Origin: Pseudomonas sp. GOM7
GTDB taxonomy: Bacteria > Pseudomonadota > Gammaproteobacteria > Pseudomonadales > Pseudomonadaceae
NCBI RefSeq assembly: GCF_026723825.1
Contig: NZ_CP113519.1
Span: 1-64,000, forward strand
Direction: 5' to 3'
DNA: 64,000 nucleotides
Shown one piece after another: positions 40,053 through 50,867 of the stretch (its first letter is position 1; the number at the start of each line of letters is the position of its first letter). The position numbers were made by a program, and so were the translations under genes. The notes under the pieces are model-generated. The model worked only from the letters and a program-made list of their open reading frames with translations. It was not told where the DNA came from and ran no database searches.

Positions 40053-40928
40053 TTATTCCAGGGATGGCGGGTTGGGTGCAGGCGGTTGGCCACTACTTTG
40101 AGCATTCGGCAGACGTATTTCCACCGCCACGGGCAAGTGATCGGAAATCGGCTGGGCGAGCACATCGAAACGGCCCAGTTCTAGGCTGGGGCTGAGCAGG
40201 ATGTGATCGAGGCAGCGCTGTGGGCGCCAGCTCGGAAAGGTGGCCTCGACTTGTGGAGCCAGCAGGCCGAGATCACGCAGGGGTGAGTTTTCCAGCAGGT
40301 CGATGGCATGGGTGTTCATGTCGCCCATCAATACCAGATGGCGGAACTCGCTGACGCGCTCGCGAATGTAGGCGAGCTGGCGGGTACGGGTACGGGCGCC
40401 CAGCGCCAGGTGCATCATCACCACCAGCAGCGCTTGCTCGCCCTTGCCCAGTTGCAGGAATATCGCGCCGCGTCCGGGGGGCCCGGGTAGCGGATGGTCT
40501 TCCAGCGCCTGCGGGCGCAAACGGCTGAGCAGACCGTTGCTGTGCTGGGCGAAGCGTCCGAGGTTGCGGTTGAGTTGCTGATACCAGTAGGGGAAGGCAC
40601 CCTGCTGGGCCAGGTATTCCACCTGGTTGACGAAGCCCGAACGCAGGCTGCCGCCGTCGACCTCCTGCAGCGCGACCAGGTCGAAGTCGGCGAGCAGGTC
40701 ACCGATGCGTTGCAGGTTGCCGCTGCGCCCGGCGTGCGGCAACAGGTGCTGCCAGCTACGGGTCAGGTAATGGTGGTAGTGCTGGGTATTGATGCCGACC
40801 TGGACGTTGAAACTGAGCAGTCGCAGCAGACCATCGGCTGGCCAACTGCGCTCGGGGGAACGGCAATGCGGGTTGACCTGTGGGTCACACAGGCCAACCG
40901 CGCGGGTCTTCCGCCAGCGGCGCAGCAT
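40053..40928 (-). CDS. Endonuclease/exonuclease/phosphatase (EEP) family protein
   Basis: 291 residues with the EEP fold: [17 protein letters not shown] (metal Glu), MMHLALG, GDMNTH (Asn/Asp) and a C-terminal SDHLPVAVE. The family includes nucleases and phosphodiesterases, and the substrate is not evident. No signal peptide. It is followed after 5 bases by dgcH on the same strand, so the pair is likely an operon. The equivalent P. aeruginosa gene is PA5488. Confidence 0.87.
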   Translation of the reverse strand: MLRRWRKTRAVGLCDPQVNPHCRSPERSWPADGLLRLLSFNVQVGINTQHYHHYLTRSWQHLLPHAGRSGNLQRIGDLLADFDLVALQEVDGGSLRSGFVNQVEYLAQQGAFPYWYQQLNRNLGRFAQHSNGLLSRLRPQALEDHPLPGPPGRGAIFLQLGKGEQALLVVMMHLALGARTRTRQLAYIRERVSEFRHLVLMGDMNTHAIDLLENSPLRDLGLLAPQVEATFPSWRPQRCLDHILLSPSLELGRFDVLAQPISDHLPVAVEIRLPNAQSSGQPPAPNPPSLE

Positions 40929-40947
40929 CTTATGCGCCTAGCGCCGC

Positions 40948-41574
40948 TCAGCGCGCGGCACGTTCCTTGGCGATCAGGTAGTCGGCTACTTCCAGCGCCT
41001 GCTGCGCGCCACCGGCCGAGCCGATATCGAAGCGGTACTTGCCATCCACGATCATCACCGGCACGCCGGTGATCTGATAGGCCATGGCCAGTTTCTTGGC
41101 CTTTTCCATCTGGCCTTTGACGGCGAAGGAGTTGAAGGTCTTGAGGAAGGCATCGCGATCCACGCCTTGGGTGGCGACGAAATCGGCGAACTCCTCAGGC
41201 GTGGCCAAGCGCTTTTTCTCCTGGTGGATGGCGTTGAACACGGCATCATGCACCTTGTGCTCAACCTGCATCATTTCCAAGGTAATGAACGCCTGGCCAT
41301 GCACGTTCCACAGACCGCCGAACAGCGCCGGAATGCGCACGAAGTTGACGTCATCCGGCAGTTGCTTGATCCAGGGGTTGAGCGTCGCCTCGAACTGGTA
41401 GCAGTGCGGGCAGCCATACCAGAACAGTTCCACGACTTCGATCTTGCCGGGTTTGGAAACCGGTACCGGGCTACTGAGCTCGACATACTGCTGGCCTGCG
41501 ACCGGCTCGGCATGGGCAGTGAGGCCGAACAGGCTGCTGATCGCCAGAGCGGCGCCGAAAATCAGGTTACGCAT
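40948..41574 (-). CDS. dsbA: Thiol:disulfide interchange protein DsbA
   Basis: Periplasmic oxidase that introduces disulfides into exported proteins. 208 residues with a signal peptide (MRNLIFGAALAISSLFGLTAHA) and a thioredoxin fold with insert. Active site CPHC in FWYGCPHCYQFE near 53-56 and cis-Pro loop GVPVMIVDGKY. The start at 41574 is chosen for its signal peptide; the extension to 41601 is unnecessary. Encoded between the EEP gene and cytochrome c4, as in P. aeruginosa. Confidence 0.96.
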   Translation of the reverse strand: MRNLIFGAALAISSLFGLTAHAEPVAGQQYVELSSPVPVSKPGKIEVVELFWYGCPHCYQFEATLNPWIKQLPDDVNFVRIPALFGGLWNVHGQAFITLEMMQVEHKVHDAVFNAIHQEKKRLATPEEFADFVATQGVDRDAFLKTFNSFAVKGQMEKAKKLAMAYQITGVPVMIVDGKYRFDIGSAGGAQQALEVADYLIAKERAAR

Positions 41575-41675
41575 GGGGGAACTCCTTGGCTGGAAAAGCA
41601 TCGCCCTGATGGCGATTCGGAACTATGACTCGCTACCGTTTGGTCAGTTCCTCTATTGTAGCCATGGCACATACG

Positions 41676-41703
41676 AAAAAGGGCGGCCAAAGCCACCCTT
41701 TGT
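41676..41703 (-). terminator. Rho-independent terminator after cytochrome c4 gene
   Basis: On the minus strand, AAGGGTGGC-TTT-GGCCGCCCTTTTT forms a hairpin with T tract 25 bases past the cc4 stop. Confidence 0.75.
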
Positions 41704-41727
41704 CTTGCCAAGTGCAACGGCGGTCTG

Positions 41728-42333
41728 TCAGTGCAGGCCCTGGATATAGCTGGAAACGGCTTCGATATCCTTGTTGCTCAGCTTGGAGGCGATGGTACGC
41801 ATGATCATGGCGTCACCATCGTTGGTGCGGTTGCCTTCGCGGAAATCGGTCAGCTGCTTGGCGACGTACTGCGCATGCTGGCCACCGAGGTGCGGGTAAC
41901 CGGCTGCGGCGATGCCAGCGCCGTTGGGCGAGTGGCAACCCGTGCAGGCAGGCATGCCTTCTTCCAGCTTGCCGCCACGGAACAGGGCTTCGCCACGCTT
42001 GACCAGCTTGGGATCGGCGGCGCCGACGCTCATCTTCTGGCTGGCGAAGTAGGCCGCGATGTCGGCCATGTCCTGATCGCTGAGGTTGTCCAGCAGGCCG
42101 GTCATTTCCACGACCTGACGGTTGCCGGACTTGATGTCGTGCAGTTGCTTGAGCAGATAGCGCTCGCCTTGGCCAGCCAGTTTGGGAAAGTTGGGTGCAG
42201 GGCTATTGCCATCGACGCCATGGCAGGCACCACAGACGGCGACTTTACCCTGACCGGCTTGTGCATCACCGGCAGCCTGTGCCACGCCGGTGAGGCCCAG
42301 GGTCAACAGCAGACTCACGAGTACTTTGTTCAT
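41728..42333 (-). CDS. Diheme cytochrome c4
   Basis: 201-residue periplasmic electron carrier with a signal peptide (MNKVLVSLLLTLGLTGVAQA) and two homologous class I cytochrome halves. Heme sites are CGACH near 34-38 and CTGCH near 131-135, each with a later Met ligand region. It feeds terminal oxidases, including the caa3/cbb3 enzymes. The next gene upstream on this strand is another c-type cytochrome. Confidence 0.95.
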   Translation of the reverse strand: MNKVLVSLLLTLGLTGVAQAAGDAQAGQGKVAVCGACHGVDGNSPAPNFPKLAGQGERYLLKQLHDIKSGNRQVVEMTGLLDNLSDQDMADIAAYFASQKMSVGAADPKLVKRGEALFRGGKLEEGMPACTGCHSPNGAGIAAAGYPHLGGQHAQYVAKQLTDFREGNRTNDGDAMIMRTIASKLSNKDIEAVSSYIQGLH

Positions 42334-42383
42334 CAGCTAATCCAATTACGGCTAAGAGAGAAAGGGTTATCGGCCGGGCTTAC

Positions 42384-42674
42384 TCATTCGCTCATCAGCT
42401 TGATGACCGCCTGGTAATCCTCCGCCGTGCAGTCCATGCACAGCCCACGGGGCGGCATGGCGTTCAAACCATTGGTGACGCTCTGCACCAGTGTATCCAT
42501 GCCCTTGGCCAGACGCGGTTCCCAGGCGGCCTTGTCGCCTTTCTTGGGTGCCATGGGAAGCTGGCCGTTGTGGCATGCGCCACAGGTGCGGTCGAATACC
42601 GCTTGCGGATCCTGTGCGGCATGACCGTTCAGTGACAGCAAGGTCAGAGTAGCCGCGAGCAGCATTTTCTTCAT
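42384..42674 (-). CDS. Cytochrome c5-type monoheme cytochrome
   Basis: 96 residues. It has a signal peptide ([20 protein letters not shown]), one heme site CGACH, and a C-terminal second cysteine pair (CMDC), as in cytochrome c5. ATG at 42674 has GAGG eight bases upstream; a TTG one codon earlier also exists. It probably shares a transcript with cytochrome c4 (PA5491-PA5490 arrangement). Confidence 0.92.
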   Translation of the reverse strand: MKKMLLAATLTLLSLNGHAAQDPQAVFDRTCGACHNGQLPMAPKKGDKAAWEPRLAKGMDTLVQSVTNGLNAMPPRGLCMDCTAEDYQAVIKLMSE

Positions 42675-42915
42675 CAAATCAACCTCATCAGGGTGGGAAC
42701 ATCCTGCCTCTATCGGGCGTTATGGAATGAGCGTTCCCTTGGCTACGGTTCCTGCGGGTGGGACAAAGCGCACACAAAATCTGCGGCATTATATACTGGC
42801 AACGCTTAAACGGAAACGACGCCACCTGCGACATGCCTTAGCCGGCGGTGGGTGCGCGGAAATGTCGCAAGTCCCGGATCCCATGCCGGATCAGGGCATC
42901 CACCGGATACCCCCC

Positions 42916-43560
42916 ATGCTCCCGAAGAACCCCATCATCGGCCTGTGCCAGCAGGCCAGCTTCCTCATCAGCGCCGCCAAGGTCGATCAGTGCCCCGAGG
43001 ACAGTGGCCTGGAGGTGGCGTTTGCCGGCCGCTCCAACGCGGGCAAGTCGAGCGCGCTCAATACGCTCACCCATGCCAGCCTGGCACGTACCTCGAAGAC
43101 GCCAGGACGCACGCAACTGCTCAATTTCTTCCGCCTGGATGACGAGCGCCGTCTGGTCGACCTGCCCGGCTATGGCTATGCCAAGGTGCCGATCCCGCTC
43201 AAGCAGCATTGGCAGAAACACCTGGAAGCCTACCTGGGCAGCCGCGAAAGCCTGTGCGGCCTGGTGCTGATGATGGATATTCGTCACCCGCTGACCGACT
43301 TCGACAGGATGATGCTGGACTGGTCGGTGGCCAGCGGCATGCCGCTGCACATCCTGCTGACCAAGGCCGACAAGCTGGCCTTCGGCGCTGCGAAGAACGC
43401 TCTGCTCAAGGTGCGTCAGGAGATTCGCAAGGAATGGGGCGAGGGTATCGGTATCCAGTTGTTCTCGGCGCCCAAGCGCATGGGCGTGGAAGAGGCGCAG
43501 ATGGTGTTGGCCGGCTGGTTGGCTCTATTGCCGGAGGAAGATGAGGCGGCTCAGGAGTAG
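42916..43560 (+). CDS. engB: Ribosome biogenesis GTPase EngB (YihA/YsxC)
   Basis: Essential GTPase of large-subunit assembly. 214 residues with G1 [13 protein letters not shown]2 TPGRTQ, G3 [11 protein letters not shown]4 TKADK and G5 FSAPKR. The start [13 protein letters not shown] aligns best with P. aeruginosa EngB; an ATG at 42883 and a longer frame from 42727 are possible but lack support. A -10-like TATACT lies about 120 bases upstream (near 42790), between the divergent cytochrome gene and engB. Confidence 0.95.
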   Translation: MLPKNPIIGLCQQASFLISAAKVDQCPEDSGLEVAFAGRSNAGKSSALNTLTHASLARTSKTPGRTQLLNFFRLDDERRLVDLPGYGYAKVPIPLKQHWQKHLEAYLGSRESLCGLVLMMDIRHPLTDFDRMMLDWSVASGMPLHILLTKADKLAFGAAKNALLKVRQEIRKEWGEGIGIQLFSAPKRMGVEEAQMVLAGWLALLPEEDEAAQE

Positions 43561-43650
43561 GGTCCACGACTTATGGCGTATCGGTGCGCACAGCGCACCC
43601 TACGGAGGGCGACGAGGCCTCTGAGCAAGTGTGAGAGGCAGGAGGAGAAG

Positions 43651-43716
43651 GTAGGAGCTGGCTTGCCAGCGATTGCAGCTTGTTGCCTGCACCATCGCCC
43701 GCAAGCGGGCTCCTAC
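43651..43716. repeat. REP-like inverted repeat (gtaggagc family)
   Basis: GTAGGAGCTGGCTTGCCAGC and GCCCGCAAGCGGGCTCCTAC face each other, the classic pseudomonad REP sequence, downstream of engB. A partial motif also precedes it (GCACAGCGCACCCTAC near 43587). Confidence 0.85.
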
Positions 43717-43744
43717 ACGATTCGGCAGCCACTTTCTTGCAGGC

Positions 43745-43875
43745 AAAAAAAACCCCGAGCTTCGTATGGGGAGGGAGAAGTTCGGGGTTCAAGCTCTGAA
43801 CCGCTAGGGCGGGGTTCAGATGTCTGCCAACACTTAACACAACAAAGGAGCATTGAAAGGCTTAACGGCCATTCA
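43745..43875 (-). ncRNA. ersA: ErsA-type (Spot 42-like) small RNA
   Basis: Between convergent engB and polA, the position of ErsA in P. aeruginosa and Spot 42 in E. coli. On the minus strand, an AlgU-type promoter leads after about 131 nt to a hairpin (CCCCGAACTTC...CTCGGGG) and eight T. The C/U-rich stretch TTCTCCCTCCCCAT just before the terminator matches the region ErsA uses to pair with target mRNAs such as algC and oprD. No reading frame is needed to explain the segment. The 5' end is inferred from promoter spacing. Confidence 0.85.
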
Positions 43876-43880
43876 TGAGT

Positions 43881-43908
43881 TCTGACCGGGTGGTTGAGCG
43901 GAAAGTTC
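43881..43908 (-). promoter_or_regulatory. AlgU (sigma-22) promoter of ersA
   Basis: On the minus strand, GAACTT (43908-43903), a 17-base spacer and TCAGA (43885-43881) fit the AlgU/RpoE consensus GAACTT-N16/17-TCTGA. Confidence 0.8.
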
Positions 43909-43993
43909 AGGTTTTCTTACAACCATTTGCCATAACTACCAGCTTTTACTGCTCTCAAATCCATAAGCTAGAGCGGCCGCGGCTTAGCGAGGG

Positions 43994-46789
43994 TCAGTGA
44001 GCTTCATCCCAGTTGCTGCCGACGCCTACTTCCACCAGCAGCGGCACATCCAGTTCGGCAGCGTCGCCCATCAGGGCCTTGAGCTTGGCGCTGACTTCGT
44101 CGATCAGTTCCTCGCGCACCTCCAGCACCAGTTCATCGTGCACCTGCAGGATGATGCGTGCATCGATGCCGCTATCCTGCAGCCAGCCGTCCACTTTGAT
44201 CATGGCACGTTTGATGATGTCCGCCGCGGTGCCTTGCATCGGCGCATTGATCGCCGCGCGCTCGGCGCCCTTGCGCATGGCCTGGTTCTGCGCATGGATT
44301 TCCGGCAGGTACAGGCGACGACCGAATACGGTTTCCACGTAGCCCTGTTCGGCGGCTTGCGCACGGGTGCGCTCCATGTAGCTCAACACACCGGGATAAC
44401 GGGCGAAGTAGCGGTCGATATAGGCCTGCGCCTCCTTGCGTTCGACGTCGATCTGCTTGGCCAGGCCGAAGGCGCTCATGCCGTAGATCAGGCCGAAGTT
44501 AATGGCCTTGGCCTTGCGCCGCTGATCGCTGGTCACCTCTTCCAGGGCCACACCGAAGACTTCGGCGGCGGTGGCCTTGTGCACGTCCAGATCGTGGCGG
44601 AAGGCATCCAGCAGGCCTTCGTCCTTGGCCAGGTGGGCCATGATGCGCAGCTCGATCTGCGAATAGTCGGCCGCCATCAGCTTGTAGCCCTTGGGCGCGA
44701 CGAAGGCCTGACGGATACGTCGGCCTTCGGCGGTGCGGATGGGGATGTTCTGCAGGTTCGGGTCGCTCGACGACAGCCGGCCGGTTGCCGCCACTGCCTG
44801 GTGGTAGCTGGTGTGGATGCGCCCGGTGCGTGGGTTGATCTGCTCCGGCAGCTTGTCGGTGTAGGTGCTCTTGAGCTTGCTCAAGGAGCGGTACTGCATC
44901 AGCACCTTGGGCAACTCGTAGTTCTGTTCGGCCAGTTCCGCCAGCACCGCCTCGGCGGTGGAGGGCTGGCCCTTGGCGGTCTTGCTGATCACCGGGTAGC
45001 CAAGTTTCTCGTAGAGAATCGCGCCGAGCTGCTTGGGTGAGGACAGGTTGAATTCCTCACCAGCGATCTCGAAGGCCTGGCGCTCCAGCTCCACCAGTTT
45101 CTCGCCCAGTTCGACGCTCTGCACGCCGAGCAGCTTGGCGTCCACCAGCGCGCCGTTGCGCTCGATACGCGCCAGTACCGGCACCAGCGGAATCTCGATT
45201 TCGCGCAGCACCTTGGCCAGCGAGGGCACGGCTTCGAGTCGGCCCCACAGTTCCTGGTGCAGGCGCAGGGTCACATCGGCATCCTCGGCAGCGTAGGGGC
45301 CGGCCTGCTCCAGAGGAATCTGGTCGAAGGTCAGTTGCTTGGCGCCCTTGCCGGCGATGTCCTCGAAGCGGATGGTGCTGTGGTTCAGGTACTTCAGCGC
45401 CAGGCTGTCCATGTCGTGGCGGGTGGCGGTGGAATCCAGCACGTAGGATTCGAGCATGGTGTCGAAGGCCACGCCCTGCACCGCGATCGGCGTGCTGGCA
45501 TTGGCCAGGACGTTGATGTCGTACTTGGCATGCTGGCCGACCTTGGCCTTGGTCGGGTCTTCGAGGATGGGCTTGAGTGCCTTGAGCACCGCATCGCGGT
45601 CAAGCTGTTGCGGCACACCCATGTAGCTGTGGGCCAGCGGTACGTAGGCGGCTTCGCCGGCCTTGACCGCGAACGACAGGCCGACCAGTTGCGCCTGCTG
45701 GGCGTCGATACTGGTGGTTTCGCTGTCGAAGGCGATCAGTTCGGCCTGCTCCAGCTTTTTCAGCCAGGCGTCGAACTGCGCCTGTTCCAGCACCAGTTGG
45801 TAATCCCCGGCGCTGGGCGGCGTCGCTTCGGCGTTGTCTTGACCATCATCGCTGGCCGGCTCGGCGAACAGGTCGCCGGCTGGCGCTGCCGCCTTGGCCG
45901 CCAGCGCCTTGTTCTGCCGCAATAGCTCGTCCAGCCAGGCCTTGAATTCCAGTTCGCCATAGAGCTGCACCAGCGCAGCCAGATCCGGTTCACCGGGGTG
46001 CAGCGAATCGATCTCGATATTCAGCGGCACGTCGGTCTTGATGGTCGCCAGTTGATAGGAGAGGTAGGCCATCTCGCGGTGTTCCTCGAGCTTGGCTGGC
46101 AGGCCCTTGGCGCCGCGAATCGGCAGCTCGGGCACCTTGTCGAGGTTGGCGTAGAGCACGTCGAGGCCGCCACCGACGCCGACCAGCAGACCCAGGGCGG
46201 TCTTCTCGCCGACACCGGGTACGCCGGGGATGTTGTCCACCTTGTCGCCCATCAGTGCCAGATAATCGATGATCAGCTCGGGGCCGACACCGAATTTCTC
46301 CTTTACGCCATCGGCATCGTAGACGCTTCCAGTCATGGTGTTGACCAGCGTAACGTGCGGGCAGACCAGTTGCGCCATGTCCTTGTCGCCGGTGGAGATC
46401 ACCACGTCGCGCTTTTCCGCGGCTGCCTGGCGGGCCAGGGTGCCGATCACGTCGTCGGCTTCCACACCTTCCACGCACAGCAGCGGCAGGCCCATGGCAC
46501 GCACGCTGGCGTGCAGCGGCTCGACCTGCACGCGCAGCTCGTCCGGCATGGAAGGTCGATTGGCCTTGTACTCGGCGAACAGCTCGTCACGGAAGGTGCC
46601 GCCCTTGGCGTCGAAGACCACCGCGAAGGGGCTGTTTGGGTACTGCTTGCGCAGGCTCTTGAGCATGTTCAGCACACCCTTGACCGCCCCGGTGGGCATG
46701 CCCCTGGAGGTGGTCAGCGGCGGCAGGGCGTGGAAGGCGCGGTACAGGTACGAGGAACCGTCGACCAGAACGAGAGGGGCTTGGCTCAT
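43994..46789 (-). CDS. polA: DNA polymerase I
   Basis: 931 residues from [20 protein letters not shown]. The 5'-3' exonuclease domain is at 1-290 ([23 protein letters not shown]). The 3'-5' proofreading domain has FDSETTSID. The polymerase domain has [13 protein letters not shown] (motif A), [19 protein letters not shown] and [10 protein letters not shown] (motif C). It fills gaps in repair and removes RNA primers. The frame continues far upstream but nothing there is polymerase-like. The 431 bases beyond its stop hold ersA, its promoter and REP repeats. Confidence 0.97.
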   Translation of the reverse strand: MSQAPLVLVDGSSYLYRAFHALPPLTTSRGMPTGAVKGVLNMLKSLRKQYPNSPFAVVFDAKGGTFRDELFAEYKANRPSMPDELRVQVEPLHASVRAMGLPLLCVEGVEADDVIGTLARQAAAEKRDVVISTGDKDMAQLVCPHVTLVNTMTGSVYDADGVKEKFGVGPELIIDYLALMGDKVDNIPGVPGVGEKTALGLLVGVGGGLDVLYANLDKVPELPIRGAKGLPAKLEEHREMAYLSYQLATIKTDVPLNIEIDSLHPGEPDLAALVQLYGELEFKAWLDELLRQNKALAAKAAAPAGDLFAEPASDDGQDNAEATPPSAGDYQLVLEQAQFDAWLKKLEQAELIAFDSETTSIDAQQAQLVGLSFAVKAGEAAYVPLAHSYMGVPQQLDRDAVLKALKPILEDPTKAKVGQHAKYDINVLANASTPIAVQGVAFDTMLESYVLDSTATRHDMDSLALKYLNHSTIRFEDIAGKGAKQLTFDQIPLEQAGPYAAEDADVTLRLHQELWGRLEAVPSLAKVLREIEIPLVPVLARIERNGALVDAKLLGVQSVELGEKLVELERQAFEIAGEEFNLSSPKQLGAILYEKLGYPVISKTAKGQPSTAEAVLAELAEQNYELPKVLMQYRSLSKLKSTYTDKLPEQINPRTGRIHTSYHQAVAATGRLSSSDPNLQNIPIRTAEGRRIRQAFVAPKGYKLMAADYSQIELRIMAHLAKDEGLLDAFRHDLDVHKATAAEVFGVALEEVTSDQRRKAKAINFGLIYGMSAFGLAKQIDVERKEAQAYIDRYFARYPGVLSYMERTRAQAAEQGYVETVFGRRLYLPEIHAQNQAMRKGAERAAINAPMQGTAADIIKRAMIKVDGWLQDSGIDARIILQVHDELVLEVREELIDEVSAKLKALMGDAAELDVPLLVEVGVGSNWDEAH

Positions 46790-46864
46790 GCGCGGGATCA
46801 ACCTTTTCGGCGGGTGCAGCGGTAGAATGGCTGCATCGGTGAAAAACGAAGGAGTAAGGTTATC

Positions 46865-47149
46865 ATGGGTATGCTGAATCGCCTGTTGCTGGTCGGCCTG
46901 ATGGCCTGTCTTCCGCTTGCTGCTCATGCCGAGGATCCGGTTTCCGCCGATCCCGACGTCACCATTCGCCAGGACGGCGACCGCACCATTCAGGAGTATC
47001 GGGTCAATGGCTTCCTCTATGCCATCAAGATCACTCCCAAGAACGGTAAACCCTATTTTCTCGTCCGCGCCGATGGCAGCGACGGTAATTTCATCCGCTC
47101 GGACGACCCGGACATGCTGATCCCGTCCTGGGAAATCTTCAGTTGGTAA
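46865..47149 (+). CDS. DUF2782 family exported protein
   Basis: 94 residues with a signal peptide ([16 protein letters not shown]) and a compact domain ([43 protein letters not shown]) of the DUF2782 family. Function unknown. AAGGAG and AAGG precede the ATG. Divergent from polA and 12 bases before thrB; the same pair occurs in P. aeruginosa (PA5494-thrB). Confidence 0.9.
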   Translation: MGMLNRLLLVGLMACLPLAAHAEDPVSADPDVTIRQDGDRTIQEYRVNGFLYAIKITPKNGKPYFLVRADGSDGNFIRSDDPDMLIPSWEIFSW

Positions 47150-47161
47150 CAAGGCAACGAC

Positions 47162-48112
47162 ATGTCGGTATTCACCCCCCTGGAGCGTCATGAGCTCGAA
47201 GTATTCCTGGCGCCCTACGGGCTCGGTCGACTGAAGAGCTTTCAAGGCATTGCCGCCGGTAGCGAGAACAGCAACTTCTTCGTCAGCCTGGAGCAGGGTG
47301 AGTTCGTTCTCACCCTGGTCGAGCGTGGGCCGGTGGCCGATTTGCCGTTCTTCATCGAATTGCTCGATGTGCTGCACGAGGCCGGTCTGCCGGTGCCCTA
47401 CGCCCTGCGCACGCAGGATGGCGAGGCGCTGCGCAGCCTGGCCGAGAAGCCGGCGCTGTTGCAACCGCGGCTGGACGGCAAGCATCTGCACGACCCCAAC
47501 GCCCATCACTGCCAGGAGGTCGGGCGCCTGCTGGCGAACATCCATCTGGCGACCCGCGAGCGCCCCATCGAGCGACGCAGTGATCGGGGGCTGGACTGGA
47601 TGCTCAGCGAGGGTCCGAGTCAGGCGTTGAAGCTCGACGAGCAGGCATTGCCTCTGCTGCGTGACGCATTGCAGGAAATCGCCGAGCTCAAGCCGCGCAT
47701 TCTTGCCCTGCCGCGCGCCAACCTGCATGCCGATCTGTTCCGCGACAACGCGCTGTTCGACGGCAACCATCTGGCCGGGGTGATCGACTTCTACAACGCC
47801 TGCTCGGGGCCGATGCTCTACGACCTGGCGATCACCCTCAACGACTGGTGCTCGCACGAAGACGGCAGCCTCGATGGTGCCCGTGCGCGTGCGTTGCTGG
47901 GCGCCTACGCGGCGTTGCGCCCCTTCACCGCCGCCGAGGCCGAGCTATGGCCGACCCTGCTGCGGGTGGCCTGCGTGCGTTTCTGGCTGTCACGTCTGAT
48001 CGCCGCCGAGTCCTTCGCCGGGCAGGATGTGTTGATCCATGATCCGGCCGAATTCGAGCGCCGCCTGGCGCAGCGCCAGCAGGTCGATCTGCCGCTGCCG
48101 TTGGCGTTGTAA
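47162..48112 (+). CDS. thrB: Homoserine kinase
   Basis: Phosphorylates homoserine in threonine synthesis. 316 residues with the aminoglycoside-phosphotransferase-like kinase fold of the pseudomonad enzyme: GSENSNFFV near the N-terminus, [13 protein letters not shown] (catalytic loop) and [11 protein letters not shown] (metal Asp). ATG preceded by AAGG. Confidence 0.95.
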   Translation: MSVFTPLERHELEVFLAPYGLGRLKSFQGIAAGSENSNFFVSLEQGEFVLTLVERGPVADLPFFIELLDVLHEAGLPVPYALRTQDGEALRSLAEKPALLQPRLDGKHLHDPNAHHCQEVGRLLANIHLATRERPIERRSDRGLDWMLSEGPSQALKLDEQALPLLRDALQEIAELKPRILALPRANLHADLFRDNALFDGNHLAGVIDFYNACSGPMLYDLAITLNDWCSHEDGSLDGARARALLGAYAALRPFTAAEAELWPTLLRVACVRFWLSRLIAAESFAGQDVLIHDPAEFERRLAQRQQVDLPLPLAL

Positions 48113-48139
48113 CGCGAACCGCAACTCCGCCGCTCGTGG

Positions 48140-48195
48140 CGTAGGGCGGCCCGGTACGCCCTGCGGTGGATGAAAAGAGCGTCATCCACCCTACG
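48140..48195. repeat. Intergenic inverted repeat (cgtaggg family)
   Basis: CGTAGGGCGGCCCGGTACGC and GTCATCCACCCTACG bound a short palindromic segment between convergent thrB and the SCO1-like gene. Confidence 0.55.
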
Positions 48196-48212
48196 TCGGC
48201 AACCGCATCATG

Positions 48213-48845
48213 TCAGCTACCGGAAACCAACCCCGGCAACTGCTCGGCCAGCTTGGCGTTGTTGATCGGTGCGCGGATGAAGCCGCGCTGGGTGCCGTCC
48301 GGGCCGAGGATCACCAGGTTGCCGCTGTGGTCGACGGTGTAGTTTTCCTTGCTGGTGTCGGCGGGAATGTAGGGAATGCTCACCGCATTGGCCAGCTTTT
48401 GCAGGCTGGCCTCCTCGCCAGTCAGGCCCTGAAAGCCGGCGTCGAAGTAACCCAGGTATTTTTTCAACTGCTGCGGTGTGTCGCGGTGCGGGTCGACGCT
48501 GACCAGCACGATGCGCAGACGTTCGCGGGTCACCTCGGGTAGCTGGCTCTTGAGCTGGCGCAACTGGGCGAGGGTCGCCGGGCAGATATCCGGGCAGAAG
48601 GTGTAGCCGAAGAACAGCAGCGTCCAGTCGTCCTTGAGCTGATCCAGCGCGACCGTTTCACCATCCTGATTGGTCATGGTCAGCGCTGGCAGGGTACGTG
48701 GTTGCGGCAGCAGAACGATGCCGGCGTCGAGCAGAGCAGCCGGGTCGCCCTGGCCCTTGCTGCTCAACACCTTGTTGACGGTGAGGCCCAGCACCAGGGC
48801 GACAGCGGCGACGAGAATGAAAATGGTGGTATGGGTGCGGGTCAT
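48213..48845 (-). CDS. SCO1/SenC-family copper chaperone
   Basis: Membrane-anchored thioredoxin-fold protein that delivers copper to the CuA site of cytochrome oxidase subunit II. 210 residues: TM anchor (IFILVAAVALVLGLTV), copper motif CPDIC in FFGYTFCPDICPATL, and the distal His in ENYTVDHSGN. It is the last gene of the minus-strand cox assembly cluster, 8 bases from cyoE. Start at MTRTHTT, which follows the cyoE stop. Confidence 0.94.
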   Translation of the reverse strand: MTRTHTTIFILVAAVALVLGLTVNKVLSSKGQGDPAALLDAGIVLLPQPRTLPALTMTNQDGETVALDQLKDDWTLLFFGYTFCPDICPATLAQLRQLKSQLPEVTRERLRIVLVSVDPHRDTPQQLKKYLGYFDAGFQGLTGEEASLQKLANAVSIPYIPADTSKENYTVDHSGNLVILGPDGTQRGFIRAPINNAKLAEQLPGLVSGS

Positions 48846-48853
48846 AAGAGCCT

Positions 48854-49753
48854 TCAAAGATTGAGCAGCAGGTAGTGATCCAGCAGCAGGGCGATGAACA
48901 GCAGGAACAGGTACCAGATACTGTACTTGAAGGTATTGATCGCCGCATGCGGTCGGCTGTCACGGTACAGCACCCAGGCCCAGTACAGGAAGCGCCCGCC
49001 CAGCAGCAGCGCACAAGCCAGATAGAGCGGTCCGCTCATGTGGATGGCGTAGGGCAGCAGGGTCACCGCGAACATCGCCAGGGTGTAGAGCAGGATGTGC
49101 ACCTTGGTGTAGTGCTCGCCATGGGTGACCGGCAGCATGGGAATGTCAGCCTTGGCATACTCGGCCTTGCGATGGATGGCCAGCGCCCAGAAGTGCGGTG
49201 GCGTCCAGGCGAAGATGATCAGTACCAGCAGCAGGGGTTCGGCGCTGAGATGGCCAGTCACCGCAACCCAGCCCAGCAGCGGTGGTGCAGCGCCGGCCAG
49301 GCCGCCAATGACGATGTTCTGCGGCGTGGCGCGTTTGAGAAAGCCGGTGTAGATCACCGCGTAGCCGAGCAGTGAGGCCAGGGTCAGCCAGGCGGTCAGC
49401 GCGTTGGTGAACACCAGCAGCAGGCTCATGCCGGCGATGGCCAGCACCAGCGCGAAGGTCAATGCGGCCAGCGGCGAGACGCGCCCCGTGGTCACCGGAC
49501 GCTTGTGCGTGCGCGCCATGATCGCATCGATGCGCCGATCTACCACATGGTTCACTGCCGCCGCCGCCCCGGCGCATAGGCCGATGCCGAGGTTGCCGAA
49601 CAGCAGCACCTGCCAGGGCACGCCGGCGCGGGTGGCGAGAAACATGCCGACCAGCGAGGTGATCAGCATCAGCAGCACCACCTTGGGTTTGGTCAGCTCC
49701 AGATAGTCGCGCCAGGTAGCAGGTTCGTAGTGGGCACGTAGCGCAGTGGCCAT
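48854..49753 (-). CDS. cyoE: Protoheme IX farnesyltransferase (heme O synthase)
   Basis: UbiA-family membrane prenyltransferase that makes heme O, the precursor of heme A. 299 residues with about nine hydrophobic helices. First Asp-rich motif [19 protein letters not shown], and the second conserved segment [20 protein letters not shown] precedes the ATG. It follows ctaA by 19 bases; the two enzymes act in sequence. Confidence 0.96.
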   Translation of the reverse strand: MATALRAHYEPATWRDYLELTKPKVVLLMLITSLVGMFLATRAGVPWQVLLFGNLGIGLCAGAAAAVNHVVDRRIDAIMARTHKRPVTTGRVSPLAALTFALVLAIAGMSLLLVFTNALTAWLTLASLLGYAVIYTGFLKRATPQNIVIGGLAGAAPPLLGWVAVTGHLSAEPLLLVLIIFAWTPPHFWALAIHRKAEYAKADIPMLPVTHGEHYTKVHILLYTLAMFAVTLLPYAIHMSGPLYLACALLLGGRFLYWAWVLYRDSRPHAAINTFKYSIWYLFLLFIALLLDHYLLLNL

Positions 49754-49772
49754 GATGATGCTCCTCTTGCGG

Positions 49773-50831
49773 TTATTTCCCGACCTGAATCAGCCTGGCA
49801 GGGACGAGCGGACGTTGAATGGCGGCACCTTGGCGACCGATGCGCAGGCGCGGCGCCGCCGCGTGCAGGCGGTAGTTGATCAGTACCAGCGTCAACAGCA
49901 GGGCGGCGCCGCCTGCGTTGTGCGCCACCGCCACCAGCAGTGGCAGGTGCAGCAGCACGTTGGCGATGCCCAGGCTGACCTGTGCGGCGAGCGCCACCAG
50001 CACCAGACAGGCCAGACGCGACAGATGCGCGGTGTGCAGACGCCAGGCCAGTACCAGCAAGGCCAGGGTCACCAGCAAAGCGCCGATGCGGTGGCTCATA
50101 TGGATGGCCGTGCGCGCCTCGCTGTCGAGCTGGCCGCCGAGGTAGTTGGGGCCAATGTGCTGGGTCAAGTGAAAGCCCTTGCCGAAGTCCATTGCCGGCC
50201 ACCACTGGCCATGGCAGGTGGGCAGGTCGACGCAGGCTACGGCAGCGTAATTGGAGCTGACCCAGCCACCCAGAGTGATCTGCCCGATCACCAGCAGCAG
50301 GCAGGCGGCAGCCAGTGCACGCAGGCGCGGCGAGACCTGCAGCGGGGCGAAGCGTCCGCACAGGCGCAAGGTGAGCAGGGCCAGCAGGCTCAGGGTGGCG
50401 AAGCCGCCGAGCAGGTGCGCGGTGACCACCTGCGGCCACAGCTTGAGGGTGACGGTCCACATGCCGAAGGCTGCCTGCATGATCACCAGGGCGAGGATCG
50501 CCAGCGGCAGTTTCAGTGGTTGCTGTGGTTGATGGCGCAGACGCACGGCTTTTATCGCCAGGGCGAGGATGACCAAGCCGAGGGCGCCAGCAAAGTAGCG
50601 GTGGATCATCTCGGCCCAGCCCTTGGCCACTTCCACTGGCGCTTCGGGGAAGCGGCTCTCGGCAAGGGCTTGCTTGTGCTCGCTCATGGGTACGCCGAGA
50701 AAACCGTAGCAGCCGGGCCAGTCAGGGCAGCCCAGGCCGGCATGGGTCAGGCGAGTGTAGGCGCCGAGCAGTACCACCACGGCGGCGAGCAGGGTGGCGA
50801 ACAGGGCGAGTCGGTATCCGGGTTTGCTCAT
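49773..50831 (-). CDS. ctaA: Heme A synthase, CtaA/COX15 type
   Basis: 352-residue membrane enzyme converting heme O to heme A. About eight hydrophobic helices; conserved [19 protein letters not shown] near the N-terminus, [11 protein letters not shown], and the second-half histidines in [18 protein letters not shown] and [11 protein letters not shown]. The [13 protein letters not shown] segment is typical of this type. Confidence 0.95.
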   Translation of the reverse strand: MSKPGYRLALFATLLAAVVVLLGAYTRLTHAGLGCPDWPGCYGFLGVPMSEHKQALAESRFPEAPVEVAKGWAEMIHRYFAGALGLVILALAIKAVRLRHQPQQPLKLPLAILALVIMQAAFGMWTVTLKLWPQVVTAHLLGGFATLSLLALLTLRLCGRFAPLQVSPRLRALAAACLLLVIGQITLGGWVSSNYAAVACVDLPTCHGQWWPAMDFGKGFHLTQHIGPNYLGGQLDSEARTAIHMSHRIGALLVTLALLVLAWRLHTAHLSRLACLVLVALAAQVSLGIANVLLHLPLLVAVAHNAGGAALLLTLVLINYRLHAAAPRLRIGRQGAAIQRPLVPARLIQVGK

Positions 50832-50867
50832 GTGTTGTCCTCTTCAAAGGTGGGACACAGGGCTGGC

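Noticed and set aside
46790..47857. N-terminal extension of polA giving a 1287-residue frame
   Set aside because: It runs antisense through the DUF2782 and thrB genes; real PolA similarity begins at [13 protein letters not shown].
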